A DNA stretch of 64,000 nt. Origin: Strobilurus pachycystidiatus (Eukaryota > Basidiomycota > Agaricomycetes > Agaricales > Physalacriaceae). Positions 35,702 to 48,309 of the stretch are shown here, piece after piece. Below the pieces are notes generated by a model. The model searched no databases, had not been told where the DNA came from, and saw only the letters and a program-made list of their open reading frames with translations. The position numbers were made by a program, and so were the translations under genes. Position 1 is the first letter of the stretch; each line of letters opens with the position of its first letter. The stretch lies in the NCBI GenBank assembly GCA_019915135.1, contig JAHLMK010000009.1, positions 434,001 to 498,000 on the forward strand. The letters are read 5' to 3'.

Positions 35702-36867
35702 TCAAGAAGGCTTCTTGGGCTTTGAGCTCGACTCGGAGTTGATGTCGGGCCTCGTCTTTATGAGGCCTGCAATTGCCTTGTCAATGACCTCTTCCAAATA
35801 GGGATGGTCGCCGGAGCCGAACTCCTTCAGAGCCTTCGAAATTCTTGTCTGGACGCTCTCATTGGAGCATTTGGCTAACATGAATTCCATCTCGGCGTCC
35901 AGAACTTCGGGGTACCTGTGTAAAAGACGGTCACAATCCCGGCATCACATCAACGCTCCTCGATGCACCAACCTGGACGTAAAACGCGAGAACACCTCCT
36001 CGAAGATGTTGTCCTTTGTCAGTTGCGTCTTGATAGTTTTGAGTGCCAAAGCCTTGAGATCATCAAGGCAGAGCTGACGATGGCGGAAGTGAGCATGCGC
36101 AAGATTGTGCATATCAGCTTGCCTACCTTGTGAGCCAGGCGATACATGGATTTTGGTGAACATGACTCTTCCAAAACTTGGTACTCGGGCGTTCTTGCCG
36201 ACGTCAACGTCGTAAACTTGATGTTGCCGAAGTAAATGTATTGTAAAAAGGTGTTCCACCTTTACATTGGTGAGTGGAGATTTGCGAGGCAGGTCGATGG
36301 GAGCTCACGTTCTCAAGGCAGTATCGGGGATGAGAATAGCTCGTCCCGTTCGCATGAACTTCGTGATGCTCTGTGCCTGGAATTGCCTTGTATGAGAGGC
36401 ACGATTGGTGAGTATCAGACTCGCAAGACTCCCTGCTGTTGACGTACGTTAGGTCGCTGAGAAATTTGGCTGTCTGTTCTTGACTCTCGCGTACGGGACT
36501 AGTGTTATCTGTGTCGATGGAACCGCGCGGATCGTCTTCCTCCTCGAGGTCGCTATCGGAGGCGTAGTCGTAGGTGTCACTTTCCTCTTTTTCGGGATCC
36601 AGGCAATGTAGGTCTATTGCCACCGGCTTAGACTCTTTGAAACCTTCCCCAGCGACTGACGGAATCGTCAATTCCATGAACACTCGACGACGGAAGCTCT
36701 TACCTAAATCACTAAGGTACTCGCTGCCAACCTGGTTTAAGACTGCTGAGCTGGTATAGAGCGGCCTAGGGCCTTTCACTCCTCTTTCTCCGTGACGCTT
36801 TGAATATAGATAGATCTTCAGATCAACCAGATCGATATCGCCAGAGCGGATCGTTCTTGCGACGGCT
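35702..36867 (-). CDS. BTB/POZ-like domain protein
   Basis: Minus-strand exons can be followed from DLVDLKIYLYSKRH (about 36840) through SEYLSDL, a GTAAGA...AAG intron, FKESKPVAIDL and an acidic YDYASDSDLEEEDD tract, then a block near 36240-35973 (FTKIHVSPG, CLDDLKALALKTIKTQL, EEVFSRFTSR), and a last exon from 35915 (YPEVLDAEMEFMLAKC) to the stop at 35702. The order of strand, SDSD acidic loop, helix LKALA and FTSRYPE is typical of agaricomycete BTB proteins, which usually serve as dimerising adaptors. The 5' exon and start codon were not resolved, so the right end is approximate. The lysine-rich tail SSKPKKPS is unusual but short. Confidence 0.65.
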
Positions 36868-37281
36868 GGCCATCAGGAAAATGGCCCTTCGCAAATGTGG
36901 CCATAAGAGTCGAGATGAGGACAGATACGACGGAAATAACGTGAATCTCGTGAATAGTTGAAACTTGACTAATCCAAATGGCCCCCCGCGAACATTTCAT
37001 GAAATAGCTCTCAGTACATTGTATTCATGGACTATTGACTCGTAGATGCACACGAAAACAGTGCTTTTACCTTGCAATGATGGGAGTTTGGATCGAGTAT
37101 CACACAGATAGTAGGCACAGAATGAACGTCTTGATTGGTTACAAAGCAATGAACGAGTATGCTACATTGTACATTGTACTAGCTTCGAAGGATTGACAAG
37201 GAAGGCGGACGCGACCCGAAGAACGAGAATACAAACGCGTAAGTTTTTGATGAGCACTGGAGCCCCGGTCGACCAGCTCGC
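36868..37281. other. Intergenic; possible first BTB exon
   Basis: About 410 nt between the resolved BTB coding sequence and the DUF6532 stop. An ATG near 36904 opens a frame (MATFAKGHF) that could be part of a first exon, but I could not splice it in frame. Confidence 0.35.
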
Positions 37282-40033
37282 CTACTCGGCATCCTCAGCA
37301 ATGGCGTCCCAAGCAGTCGAATTGATAATCTGGTCGTTTGTCATGCCATGTGTTGCCAAGGCTTGAGCGCCACTACAGACCGCATCAATCAGAGACGTTC
37401 GGTGATAGTAGAGGCAAAACAAGAATACATACATAGCGCCCTGGAACAGACCGTGCATCAGCTTGTGATAGTAGGCTGGCTTGCGTTCGCGAAGGGTTGT
37501 GAGCATAGACATGTGGCTATTGTATGCCGACTCGACGTTGTTCCCAGAGAAGAATTCCTGTTTTCCGCCGCGGGCAAACTGCATGAGAACAGCATAGTAC
37601 TGATGTTGATGTCAGTACGACAAGGAGCTTTGATGGAATCGAGACTCACCGCGGTACAGACAAGAGCAAGCATAGTTGCAGGAAGCTCGCGTTCGAGGGA
37701 GCGAGGACCTTCCTTGATAGACGACAGCAGGAGATGATTATACTTGTAAAGAGGGGACGAGTCCGTGCTCTTTGCATAGCATGCCGTGACAAGGGCCTGG
37801 ACAGCCTCCGCACCGTAGGGCTTTCCCAAGTCAACGTCACCCTACATGAAGGAGATTAGAGACGGGAGCATAAATAGAGACCAAAAACACACGGCTGCAT
37901 TGACGCCACAATGATACGATGCCGAGTCAACCAGATCCCTGGCCATGGCCCGTCCGGCGTCCGTCTTTTTGAGTCTGAGCTCCGATGGGATGACCGTTGT
38001 TCCAATTGTCTTGACTTCTGAGCGCAGAGTAATGACACGCTGCGCAACCTGTGCAGAGCCGTATTGGTGTGAGTGTAAGCAAAGGATGGACGACTCACAT
38101 AAGCAGTCAATGGATGCAGATACATCTTATCCTCATCCTTATCTTGCAGCCTGGCTCCGACGTCATCCGAGCCGGTCGCCAGATCGTTGTCGGCTGCAGC
38201 AGTTGTGAGCGCGACCAGAACGAGTGAGTCGATACCACCCGAAGAGAAAAGTTGAGGTACAAATGTTTCGTCGAGGCCCAGGGCCAGGCGGTGAGCAACC
38301 TCGATTGCCGCCCCGATGAAGCGATCCATTGTATCGTTTTGGACCTTCTTACTGAGGATATAGCGTCCACCGACTTTGTCGACAAGGAGGGTGCTGTGAG
38401 GTATCCAGTTTGTGACGGGCATGACCTTCAAAAGTGTAGTGTTGTTAGCAACTGATACAGAACCGGTGGCAAGCTGATGTGACCTCACCTTGCGAGTGTT
38501 CTGATTGGTAGCATGGGTAGTAGGACCTCGGCGGCAATCCTGGAGGCCTTTGGAATCATCCGATATATCCTTGTCGATGGCCTGGAAGATAGGGCCGGGC
38601 TCCTGATTGGCAGGAAACTCAGCGCGCTGGGGCCAATTTAGAAGTGAACTTGACAGGTATAATCACATACCTCGCGTTGGAGAGTCAGTTTCTTGCCCAT
38701 CTTGGGGCCTTTGTGGCGAGGACGCGTAGCACCGTGTGCGCGAGCACGCATAGCATCCTTGATTGAGCGTCAGTAGTGATACACAACGAGAACAGAAACC
38801 TCACCGCGAGGTCCTTCTTGATGCCCGGCGTCAGGTCAACATCATCAATGTCCATGTCTCCATGGATGAGCAAGTCCAAGAGCTCGCCGCCGTCCAAGTC
38901 AAGAGACTCATCGAACTCGAGTGGTTCCTGCACATTATTTCCGTCTTCGTCGTCGTTGTCACTAGGAGATTCTTGATGGAATAGGTCAATGGAGCTCTTG
39001 CTGGAGGCCTTTGAACGGTAGTCCTGGAAATTATCAGAGTAAGTTCTAGGAGCGCCATCATCGTCTGAATCAACTGCCAGAAAAATTAGTCAGCAACCCC
39101 GCTTTATCAGAGACCATCACGTACTTCTCATCGAACGACGGCTGGATGTTCTGCTAGCACGTTCAATGAAAACGGCGCCCTAAACGGAGGTCAGCATGAG
39201 GGTAGAATGATACATGGCATATACTGACTTCATCCTCAAACAGCTGGGAAGCTTCGCCAGCAGCTGCGCGCTCCTCAAGTCCCAAGATACCAGCGTCCGG
39301 CAAATCTTCGTCGTCCTTATCATCCTTGTCCTCGTCGCTATCGTCACGGTCCTGTTTACTGGCAAACCGATCCGGATGGGCGTTCTTATAAGCCTGGATG
39401 CGTCGGCGAACATCGACCTCCATTGCGGACTTCTTTGTAGCAACTAACAAATAAGGTCAGACTAGTTCAGCTGAACTACGAGCTTACCTTCAGCTTGAGG
39501 AACAGTCTCGTCCTCGTCCTCGTCGCTTCCGGACATGGTAGGAGCAGCATATACCTTTGAAGCAACGGCTACCACATCACAAGTAAGTAAACAGCGCTGA
39601 CAGTACACATTCGAATCGACTAACCTGGGCCTGAGCTAGGATTATTTTTCTTGCGTTTGAGCAGATTCCCAAGGGTGGATGGCCTCTGCTTCGGTGACGC
39701 TTGCCTGTTACTGTCTACTCGGAAGACATCGGCTGGTGAGTACTCGATACCAAGCTGGGATGCTTCGAAACTCACTCGTTTTTGCACTAGCAGGAGGTTT
39801 TTGAGAGCCGGTGGACGCCTTTCGCTTGAGACTCGGATCCTTCGGCGAGATCCCAGGTGCCTTTTCTTTCGATTTTCGTGGCACTGGAACTGTATGAGCA
39901 GGATACTCAGCGATATGAAGGTGGGTGACATACGGGTTTGCCTGACTGAAGGAGCGTCGTCGTTGACATCCGATGCAGGCCTGGTGATTGCGCTCAGGAG
40001 CTTGCGGATGTTACGGGTCTGTGGCGGCGGCAT
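37282..40033 (-). CDS. DUF6532 domain protein
   Basis: A multi-exon minus-strand gene starting at ATG 40033 (MPPPQTRNIRKLL). The first third is basic and acidic low complexity: lysine-rich KRKKNN, an EDEDE tract, and a DDSDEDKDDKDDED tract. The middle is charged with a GPKMGKK patch. The C-terminal half has the DUF6532 pattern: an IGAAIEVAHRLA helix, KPYGAEAVQALVTACYA, ERELPATMLALVCTAV, FFSGNNVESAYNSHMSML and PAYYHKLMHGLF, ending at 37282. Function is unknown; the family is abundant in agaricomycetes. It is divergent from the transposase start, 327 bp away, so the two may share a promoter. Exon ends in the N-terminal third were followed by eye and may be off. Confidence 0.75.
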
Positions 40034-40360
40034 CGTAAACGAGGGACAGAGAGAGGCGATGGGCGCAGGCTTGGGTCTGCAACTGCGAAAGAGTGTGGTG
40101 GTCGTAAGAAAACGATGGTGAGTCACATTTTTTTCTCCTGCCGCAACAGCTCTCTCCCGCCTCCCGCCCGCAACGGTTCTTTCCCGGCTTACTTATGCTA
40201 TCCACAGCGTCATGGTCAATCCCTGGCCAATCCCGTTCGTCCTATTCAATCATTAATCGATGCAATCTGCCTCCGTCGAAGTGTTCCATGTGGGTGCATC
40301 CGCTCAACGGCACATCTTCGTTGCAGACTGCTCATCTCCACTATCCACCAGACGCTCTCG
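40034..40360. promoter_or_regulatory. Divergent promoter region
   Basis: These 327 bp separate the start codons of the DUF6532 gene (leftward) and the transposase gene (rightward). No other gene fits, so both promoters must overlap here. No specific operator or TATA element was identified with confidence. Confidence 0.55.
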
Positions 40361-43300
40361 ATGTCATCAGCCAAATCCAGCTTTTTGTGCTCGGCATGCA
40401 ATAAGGACTTCCGACGTGTCAACAACCTCCAGCAACACTGGGACAAGACTGCAAATACTGCGTGTCAGCACGCTGGCATCGAGCATAAGGAGCGAATCAA
40501 GCGCACCTCAGCTCTGCCCCGCCGAAATCCTACCACAAAACATCGTTCACCCACTCCTAGACCTCCTTCTCCCAGCCCTTCTCCACCACCCAATGAGCCT
40601 CCTGCTGCATTTGTGGGCGATGTCTTTGGCCTTGTGGACGACTATACTCCTGATGATTTCCCCGGCCTTGGACTCGAAGAGGATGGTGGTGAACCTCCGG
40701 CCTCTGATGCCGAAGCGGAACCTCAGGATCCTGGAGTAGACAGTGACGCGGACGAGGGTGGCATTGATAACTTCTGGGAGCCACCACGTCGTACGACTGT
40801 CGAGGATGTCCCCGACGCTGATGACAATGAGATGGATATAGACTCCGAGCTCCGTCAAGACCTCACTCGCCGGTCTCCATCCCCTCCCCATCGCTCGCCT
40901 TCTCCTCCTCTGGGCATTGATGCATCAACTGTCGTCGAAGGCCCTCTGACCGCTGCTGCTGCAGCTCACATTGCACGGCTGTCTACCGCTCACGTAACTC
41001 GGTTTCCAAGTGCCGGAGCAGGTGCACCAGTTCCTGACACGCCTCCATCCGCCAATGCATATCTCAAGTATGAAAAGGCCCTATCCAACCCGGCCATCGA
41101 TGTCCCGTTGGGCCCTTACGGTCCCTTTCAGAATGAGCTGGATTGGAAGATTGCAGAATGGGCCAAATTAGATGGGCCGAGTGCGTCCTCTCTCACACGA
41201 CTTTTGTCGATAGAAGGCGTAAGTTGAACTTCTATTTGAAGCTTATAATAGCGCTCAGCTTCACGCTTTGTTAGGTCGTTGATAACTTGGGGCTAGGATA
41301 CAAGAATGCGACTGAGCTCAATGCCATCATTGACAAGAAGCTCCCATCGCGGCGACCTCAATTTGTGGCAGAAGAGATCATCATTTCGAATAGATCTTTT
41401 GATGTATATCGACGAGATGCAATTGAGTGCATTCGGGCCCTCTTCGGTGATCCCAAGCATAACGAGTATCTGTGCTTTGTTCCTGAGCGTCACTATGCCG
41501 ACGCCGACAAGACTCAGAGGCTTTATCATGACTTTCACACGGGACGGTGGTGGTGGGATACTCAAGTATGTTCATATCCGAATAGCAAGAAAGTGCGCAA
41601 CTGACTTCCGAGCAGAAGGCCGTCGAGAAGAACACACCAGGAGCGACTATCATTCCGGTTATTCTCTCCTCAGATAAGACTCAAGTGACGCTCTTTCGAA
41701 ACAAATCTGCGTATCCTGTTTATATGACAATTGGGAATCTTCCGAAGGACATTCGCCGTAAGCCCTCTCGCATGGGGCAGGTTCTTCTCGCATATCTCCC
41801 CACAGCAAAGCTTGAGCACATCAAGAACAAGGAGTCACGTCGCCGTACCATGGGCAATCTATTTCACGCTTGCATGCGACGCATTCTCACGGGACTCAAG
41901 GAGGCAGGAATCACGGGCGTGGTAATGCGCACTGGGGATGGTGTAGCCCGTCGTTGTCATCCTATCTTTGCTGCGTACGTTGGGGACTACCCAGAGCAAG
42001 TTCTTGTCACTTGTACTTATTCTGGTGATTCGCCTGTCTGCGAAGCTCCAGCAGATGAGCTAGGAGATTATCCTTGTACACACGAGTACCGCGACTTTTC
42101 CGCCGCCCGCACCGCTGTACAGTCCATTGGCACTGCTGACTGGGGTACTCGTTGCTCGAACGCCAACATTAAGCCGGTCCAGCATCCCTTCTGGGACGAT
42201 CTGCCTTATGTCGACATTTTTCGCTCCATTACCCCCGATATTCTTCACCAGCTACTCCAGGGCGTCGTCAAACATCTCATTGGATGGATCACGGAGGCAG
42301 TTGGCGCCGACGAGCTTGATGCTAGAGTTCGACGACTCCCTCCGAATCATGCCATCCGCCCATTCCTAAAGGGTGTATCTACGCTCTCGAGAGTCAGTGG
42401 TACTGAACACAAGCAGATCTGCGCGTTCTTGCTCAGTGTCATTGGCGATCTTCGTCATTCCGCTGTGACTACACACTCCATCATGTGCGCTACACGCTCC
42501 ATTCTTGACTTTACCTACCTCTGTCGATATCCGGTTCATAGCGACGAGACGCTCACCGAGTTGGAGGAATGTCTTGCCGAGTTCCACAAGCACAAAGATG
42601 TCTTTGTCAGGCTTGACATTCGCAAGGACTTCAACTTTCCAAAGCTCCATTTCCTCGCCCATTATGTCCGCGCCATAAAGCTCTATGGAACAGCGGACAA
42701 CTATAACACAGAGGCTACGGAACGGCTTCACATCGACTTTGCTAAGGACGCCTACCGAGCAACAAACCGAAAGGATGAGTATCCGCAGATGACACGATGG
42801 CTGGAACGTCGGGAGAAGATGGTGGATCATGCACACTATGTAGAGTGGAGACGAGCTGGACGTCCTTCTCTGACATCTACTGCAACACGCGAGGCCCTGG
42901 CGGCAACCCATATCCGTATCTCCTTCGAGGACATCTCTTGTCCATACGAACTCAAGATGACACAGCTCCCATCGGAGAAGTCTGTACCTATCGAGGTCAT
43001 CCAGTCGTCATCAGGATACGGTGCTAGTTTATTCACCGCTGGTCTTGCTCGCTTCATTGTCCAGTTTCGCAATCCCACCCTCTCTGTCAGACAGGTCGAC
43101 GAGGCGGCACACAACATTGTCTTGCCTTTCCGCCGCATTCCTGTTTTCCATCGCATCAAGTTTGTCAACACGAAGTTCTTTGGATCAGAAACACTTGACT
43201 CCATTCATGTGTATCCTCGAACTGTCAGCCGTACAGGGAAAGTTACTCGAGCTGCTCGCTTCGACACTGCGCTGGTCCGTGTGCTTCCTTCTCAGGGCAA

Positions 43301-43727
43301 TCATGCCCACAAGTTGGAAGGTGAGCGTTATTTTGATGCAGTATCTCCAAGGGCTGACGCTCAATTAGGCTTGCGCGTTGGGCGTGTCCGAGTGGTGTTC
43401 TCTATACCTCCTAGAGTAATCGAGACACTCTTTCCGTTCAATGTCACACCTCCAGAACACTTGGCTTATGTGGAATGGTTCACAAAATTTGCGCCCCGAC
43501 CTGAAGCAGGATCGAAGATGTATCGGCTGAAGCGCCAGGTTACAAATGATGGATCACCTCTTGTATCAGTTCTACCGGTTTCCGTCATTCAGAGCAGTGT
43601 TCACCTGTATCCGAAGTGGGGTTCATGTGTTCCCGTTGATTGGACATCGGAGAACGTCCTGGACCGTAGTAGTGCGTTCTTAATGAGTAACTACAAAGAT
43701 CAGCGCACTTTCTATACATACCATTGA
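40361..43727 (+). CDS. Plavaka-type transposase with C2H2 zinc finger
   Basis: Exons 40361-41218, 41275-41565, 41616-43320 and 43369-43727 give about 1070 residues without any frame damage. The N-terminus has a C2H2-like finger (FLCSACNKDFRRVNNLQQHW...CQH) followed by a proline/serine-rich acidic linker. The catalytic region carries FRSITPDILHQLLQGVVKHL, the hallmark DxLHQ...G..KHL block of Plavaka transposases (a CACTA-related group common in agaricomycetes), and a downstream ATERLHIDFAKDAYRATNRK block. The last intron is 48 nt, in frame and stop-free; it was accepted because it has GTGAGC, CTGAC and TTAG signals. The product should bind element ends and cut DNA. Terminal inverted repeats for the element were not found, so its limits are unknown. 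Confidence 0.85.
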
Positions 43728-44435
43728 CTTATATATACCGTTGTTCGAGCTTTCGGATTGTATGTGGCGTGATTTGTTGTGATCACTGATAATACTGAGT
43801 GCATGACTCTAGGGTGGTCGAAACAGTTTTCAAGCATAGTTTCCATATCTTAGAGAATAACTTGAAAGTATCTAAGCTCCCCGTTGGGGAGAATGGTGTT
43901 TCTGAATTCGCGCAAGATTAGATGTCCATGAGACTTGGGGAAGAATCGATCATTTTGGCCTCGATCCGTGAGTTCCGCTGGGTGGTCACTCGTTCGATTC
44001 CCTCACAGGTCAAGATAATATTTGCCACATAACTATCGGGGCGTTGTATTTGGGGTGAGATAAGCACGGTTCATGGTAGACACAGCAGTAAACCATTTTA
44101 TGGAAGCCTGATATTATATCCAGGTTGCGTAGATGGCACGCGAGATGAGGTAGTAACGGTGCGGTGCGCCACCAGTCCCTAATTCGGCATGGGCCGCCGG
44201 TGTCCCCACTCCATGCGATATCACAGTACGTGAGATATCTCGCACCGTCGTGCGCATACATCTCAGGCGCTGCATGCGGAAGGCGCACAACAGCTCGTGA
44301 CTGTCAAGCATAAGTATGCATAAGTTCATAATCGGTATATCTGTTAAGTGTACGCCTCAGATTAGTCCAGTTGTATACTATTCAATACTTTTCTTCTTGA
44401 ATAATGGACGAAAAGCACGAGACAGGTAATATCCG
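43728..44435. other. Downstream of the transposase; no gene supported
   Basis: About 700 nt. It contains a GTTCGATTCC B-box-like motif near 43992 without a matching cloverleaf, so no tRNA is called. Confidence 0.4.
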
Positions 44436-44995
44436 CTATTCATAAACTACTTCAGCACATATTACTGAGGAGGCGTTTTCCTGATGTGCTGTGAGATGCT
44501 GCTGCGGGTTCGGGACAGATATATCACCGCCCGTCGACGTAGGCCTGATTTCTACAGCCATCGTCAACCTGATCCTAGAGGGATAATCGGCGAAACTGTA
44601 AGAGCCCAAGGAAAGGTCCCTTTCCACGCTGCCATGCGTTTCCGTGCTACCATGCAAAGTTAAGTTCAGCGTCAACCGTCGTCCTATTCCAGCTCGTCCT
44701 TCAATCATCACGTTACATACTCCACGGATGGTGAATGTATCACTCCATTGTTTCAGTCCGGGTGCGAACTCCAGACAGAGTCCTGTACGTGCCACCCTAT
44801 CAGGAGACTCCTGAAAAAGCTCAGACTTACAAGACTAGCAGGGACGTAGATACTTTCCATTGCATAAAGCTGCACCGACCAGCCCAAACCCCACGTATCG
44901 CTTTTGACATCATGATAACCTTTCGCTTCAAAAGTCGATTCAAATCGTAGAGCCTGCGAGGACGCGATGCATTTTTCTTCTCCGATACGCTCCAT
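44436..44995 (-). CDS. Unrecognised small gene (candidate)
   Basis: Two minus-strand segments read like coding sequence: MERIGEEKCIASSQALRFE at 44995 through MESIYVPA, then a segment from about 44790 (LCLEFAPGLKQWSDTF) to the stop at 44436. They can be joined by an intron only with a weak donor. The second segment has alternating hydrophobic and polar residues suggestive of beta strands. No family is recognised. It might also be a 3' extension or a chance frame. Confidence 0.3.
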
Positions 44996-45331
44996 GGTCA
45001 TGGTGGTAGAGGGAAAGGTACATGGGCATCAGCCTCGTGTGTGTGTGAAAGCACGGAACTTGTAGAGAGAAGCTGACAGTAATAGCATCTAACCCAGGCT
45101 GGTGAATGTATGCCCTTCAAACACGACGACGACGTTGTTACATACAGCGTCGTTGCCCTACGCGCTTCGCTCCGTTTCGTGAGAACGTTCCTCATGTAGT
45201 ACAGTACCAAGCACATTACTACAACAATATGTACACTCCAAATTAAATTAAGAAGTAAAAAGTCAGGCATAGAAAGTCGTACACTTCCGTCTCCGGGGTA
45301 TGTATAGCGAGTCCAAAACGAAGACCACTCC

Positions 45332-47095
45332 TCATCTCGCATGTGTCATATAACTCGGAGGCGGCGGTGACGACGTCCTCGACCCCTGGTGATCTTCACT
45401 ACCCATCGCGGTATGGTAACTCATCCCAGTCGGCTCCGCTTCATGATGTGCCACTCTCGGCGTGAGCGGCTCCTCCTCCTCTGGTACAGTCGTTCGCCTT
45501 CGTGGAGACGAGGGCGAGGAGTGTATAGGTGAGGATGAGGAGGACTTGGCGTACACTTGCGGAGTCGGGTGACTAGATGGAGCGTATGCTGAGCCATGTG
45601 TCTGGCTGGATGAAGCGTATGCTGAGCCATGTGTCTGGCTAGAAGAAGCGTACGCTTCTGGATGAGAGGAATACTGGTCGTACACCGGCGTTGCGTAAGG
45701 GTGGTTGCGGTCCAACTCGTCGTATGGGTTGTATGGCACAATCCCAGGAGGCGGTGCAGGTGCATGATGTGAATACGCCGTGGAAGCGTAGTGCTCGGAT
45801 GACGACACATCATCCTCGGAGCCATAGTTGTTGCTCGGCTTGTACTCGTACGCAGGGCTCCTTGGCGTGGGTGCGTACACGAGCTTTGGCGAGTGTGAGC
45901 CAATCTGGTTCTGCGGGGCGGCGAATGCGTATTGCGCAGCAGGAGTCGTGAGAGGGATGTTCACATCAGAAGTGGACATGGCCGAGTACATCTTTGCCTG
46001 CCTGGCCTTGCGACGGGCATAGATGACCTCAGGCTTGACCTTGTTCATCTTGTGGTAGATGTACCACATGGCAGCGATGGTGATGATAAACGTCACAGCG
46101 AGAACGACGTCGGAGATGATACGCGACTTTGTGTCCTCTTTGCCCGTCGACGACTGCTCGAGGATGACGCCGAGGTAGACGGTGATGAACTGCTTGGGGA
46201 GGGAGAGGATGGCGGCGATGGAGAAGACAATGATGCCCATGCCGCAGGTGGAGAAGACGGCGGTGGTGAAATGACCAGGGATGGCACTGAGGCGGGCAAT
46301 GAGCGCGATTCTGAAACCGCCGTCGCGCACGACCTTGGCTAGGCACGCGTATGTGATCTTGGTGCGCTCCATCTTTTCGCCGCGCGCGCGGCAGCAGTAC
46401 TTGAAGGCACTGCAAAGGGTCAGCTATGCTCAAACACCAAGGAAAGGCCGCCCACTAGAAGTTACCGACTTCGCCGAGGAAGGTGCCCGCTGCGACGATG
46501 CCAAAGCCGATCCACAGTCCCCACACAAGTCCACAGAGGACGGCGACGATTTCGTGGCCAAACAGCGGCGGGAACGAGATCACGAAGAGGATGCCAATGG
46601 GCACCAGCCAGCCAAATTTGAGGTCGTGCATCCAGCGCGTCACCGGGGTCAGCCATTCCACTATCTGCTTGTGATATATTGTCATGAGGGCAGTCAGAGT
46701 GAGGATGATGGCGAGGGCGACATAGTACCCTGCAAGTCAACAAACGCGTTAGCAACGACAACTCCAACGACGACGACGACGACGAGCGACGTACAAATCC
46801 ACTCCTTGCGGAACCAAAAGCGCCATTTCCCCAGCGTCTCCCAGTCAAAGGCGCCCGTCTTCATCTCCTTGGCCTCGCTCGGCGTCGGGCTTGGCGTGCG
46901 CGACACCTCCCGCCTCGGCGTTGAGCCCGTCAAGTTGGCCGCAGATTTGTCAAAGACGGTCGACTGCGAGCCATACGCGCTCGATTGTGGCGGGTATTGG
47001 CTGTTGTTGATGTTATTGATGTATGGAGTGTTCGCAGACAGATTCGGCGTCGTCCACGGCTCGTCCGCATGGTGGCGGTGTCGTGGCAGCTCCAT
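45332..47095 (-). CDS. TVP38: TVP38/TMEM64 family Golgi membrane protein
   Basis: Exons 47095-46795, 46729-46456 and 46409-45332 give 550 residues. After a 95-residue serine/proline-rich cytosolic N-terminus comes the VTT/DedA-type core: LFGHEIVAVLCGLVWG, WIGFGIVAAGTFLGEVGNF, FKYCCRARGEKMERTKITYA and ARLSAIPGHFTTAVFS, with about six hydrophobic segments. A long hydrophilic C-terminal tail of about 250 residues, rich in Ser, Pro, Tyr and Ala, follows and is longer than in yeast Tvp38. DedA/VTT proteins are implicated in lipid scrambling and Golgi membrane traffic; that role is family knowledge. Confidence 0.92.
45581..45646 (-). repeat. 33-bp coding tandem repeat in the TVP38 tail
   Basis: Two near-identical 33-bp units encode YASSSQTHGSA-type 11-residue repeats, with a partial third copy beside them. 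The unit length is a multiple of three, so copy-number changes would keep the frame. Confidence 0.9.
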
Positions 47096-47793
47096 TGGTG
47101 GCGTAACAAAGGTCGGTCAACGACGGCAGTAATAAAGGCAGAAAAGCAGAAGGAAGAGGATGGTGTCGCCGGCGTCGTGGTGGTAAATGGTCAACGTTGT
47201 TTTACCGTACACAGCCTCGATGACGACCATCTTCGGCTATCCATCCGTCACCGCCCTGCACTGAGTGCATTGCAGTCGGGGGACTGCGCACTGTTGTGTG
47301 CGGGTAAAAAGTGGATATACGTACGCTCGGCTCAGTTCCAGCTGGACGCTGTGTTCCACGACGGCCCGCCGCCCAGGGCCCTGCCCCGCACTGTCAAAGA
47401 TAGACTCCTCCCGGATCAATCTCATTATCATTCCGAAGTGATAGGACAGCTGGAAGCCAAAAGCAAGCTCAAGTGTATGCCATAGACCTGGAACAGGTCT
47501 ATGTATGCCACAGCCTGAGGCCCTGAGCTTGGAATAAATATGTTTGTTTATTTCGAAATCGACTCTGCCATCTTCCAGGTAAATGTACGAGGATAAGACA
47601 AAGACAAAAACGAAGCCTCTCCATTCCAGGCCATAGTACCGCATATGCTATTTGTCATCTTCGCCCTTGCTCGGAGGAACGTGAACGATATTGTCGCCTT
47701 GATTCTGATTCATTCGTGAAACGTTGGGCTGGTACACAAATCATGATCATACCAAGGAGGTGAACGTTTCACGTAGGTGTGAGGCAATTAGGC
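47096..47793. other. Intergenic; TVP38 upstream region
   Basis: About 700 nt containing a perfect 9-bp hairpin, CATAGACCT/AGGTCTATG with a 5-nt loop, at 47481-47503. No gene was recognised. Confidence 0.5.
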
Positions 47794-48099
47794 CTACACG
47801 GTGAGTATCATGTAAGTGAGGGCGGAAACAGTGCAGTTGAAAGCAAAGAATGCCAGTGCCTTGACTTCAATTGGAGGATGCGGCTTTGGCATTTTGGTGG
47901 TCCTTATCCTTTCAATCAAGATCTCTTCGACCTCTTCGTCTGTACTGAAATATAACTGAACTTCTGCTGTACGGAGCAATGTAAGCCCTGATTGTAAGAA
48001 ATCACTAAGTATATGCGCTGAGATGCGCCAAGGAGTAAACAAGAGGTAAGTAAGTGCTTGAAAGGACTCGGAGGATGAAATGGCGGCGAACGTCGGCAT
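47794..48099 (-). CDS. Small predicted protein with a C-terminal helix (candidate)
   Basis: A 101-codon frame from ATG 48099 (MPTFAAISSSESFQAL) to 47794. It has a charged middle (TDEEVEEILIERIRTTK) and ends in a hydrophobic stretch (ALAFFAFNCTVSALTYMILT) that could be a transmembrane helix or tail anchor. It is divergent from the TPR-CHAT gene with 210 bp between starts. Acceptor-like sites inside the frame mean the true exon structure may differ. No family is recognised. Confidence 0.3.
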   Translation of the reverse strand: MPTFAAISSSESFQALTYLLFTPWRISAHILSDFLQSGLTLLRTAEVQLYFSTDEEVEEILIERIRTTKMPKPHPPIEVKALAFFAFNCTVSALTYMILTV

Positions 48100-48309
48100 C
48101 GTGCCGTCAGAGCCACGAGGTCCGCCCAGGTCGTCCGGATTTGGACGAGGCGGCTTGCCTTTTGACCACGAGTCGCCTGTTCGATGGCAACCTACCACCA
48201 GCACTACCCTTGCCTAGGGGGGCTGCATGCGCTCAGGGATTCAATACAAAGGACCTGATACCCATCGCTGCGTGCTGTGCACATTAAACCTGAGGGTAGC
48301 TGTGCAACC

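Noticed and set aside
43970..44030. Possible tRNA because of a GTTCGATTCC B-box-like motif
   Set aside because: No T-stem, anticodon stem or acceptor stem could be paired around it.
46281..47132. 283-codon open frame opposite the TVP38 gene
   Set aside because: It is the mirror of well-supported TVP38 exons and introns and has no recognisable domain.
47481..47503. Perfect hairpin as a possible terminator
   Set aside because: Bacterial-type terminators do not apply to a nuclear fungal gene, and no gene ends here.
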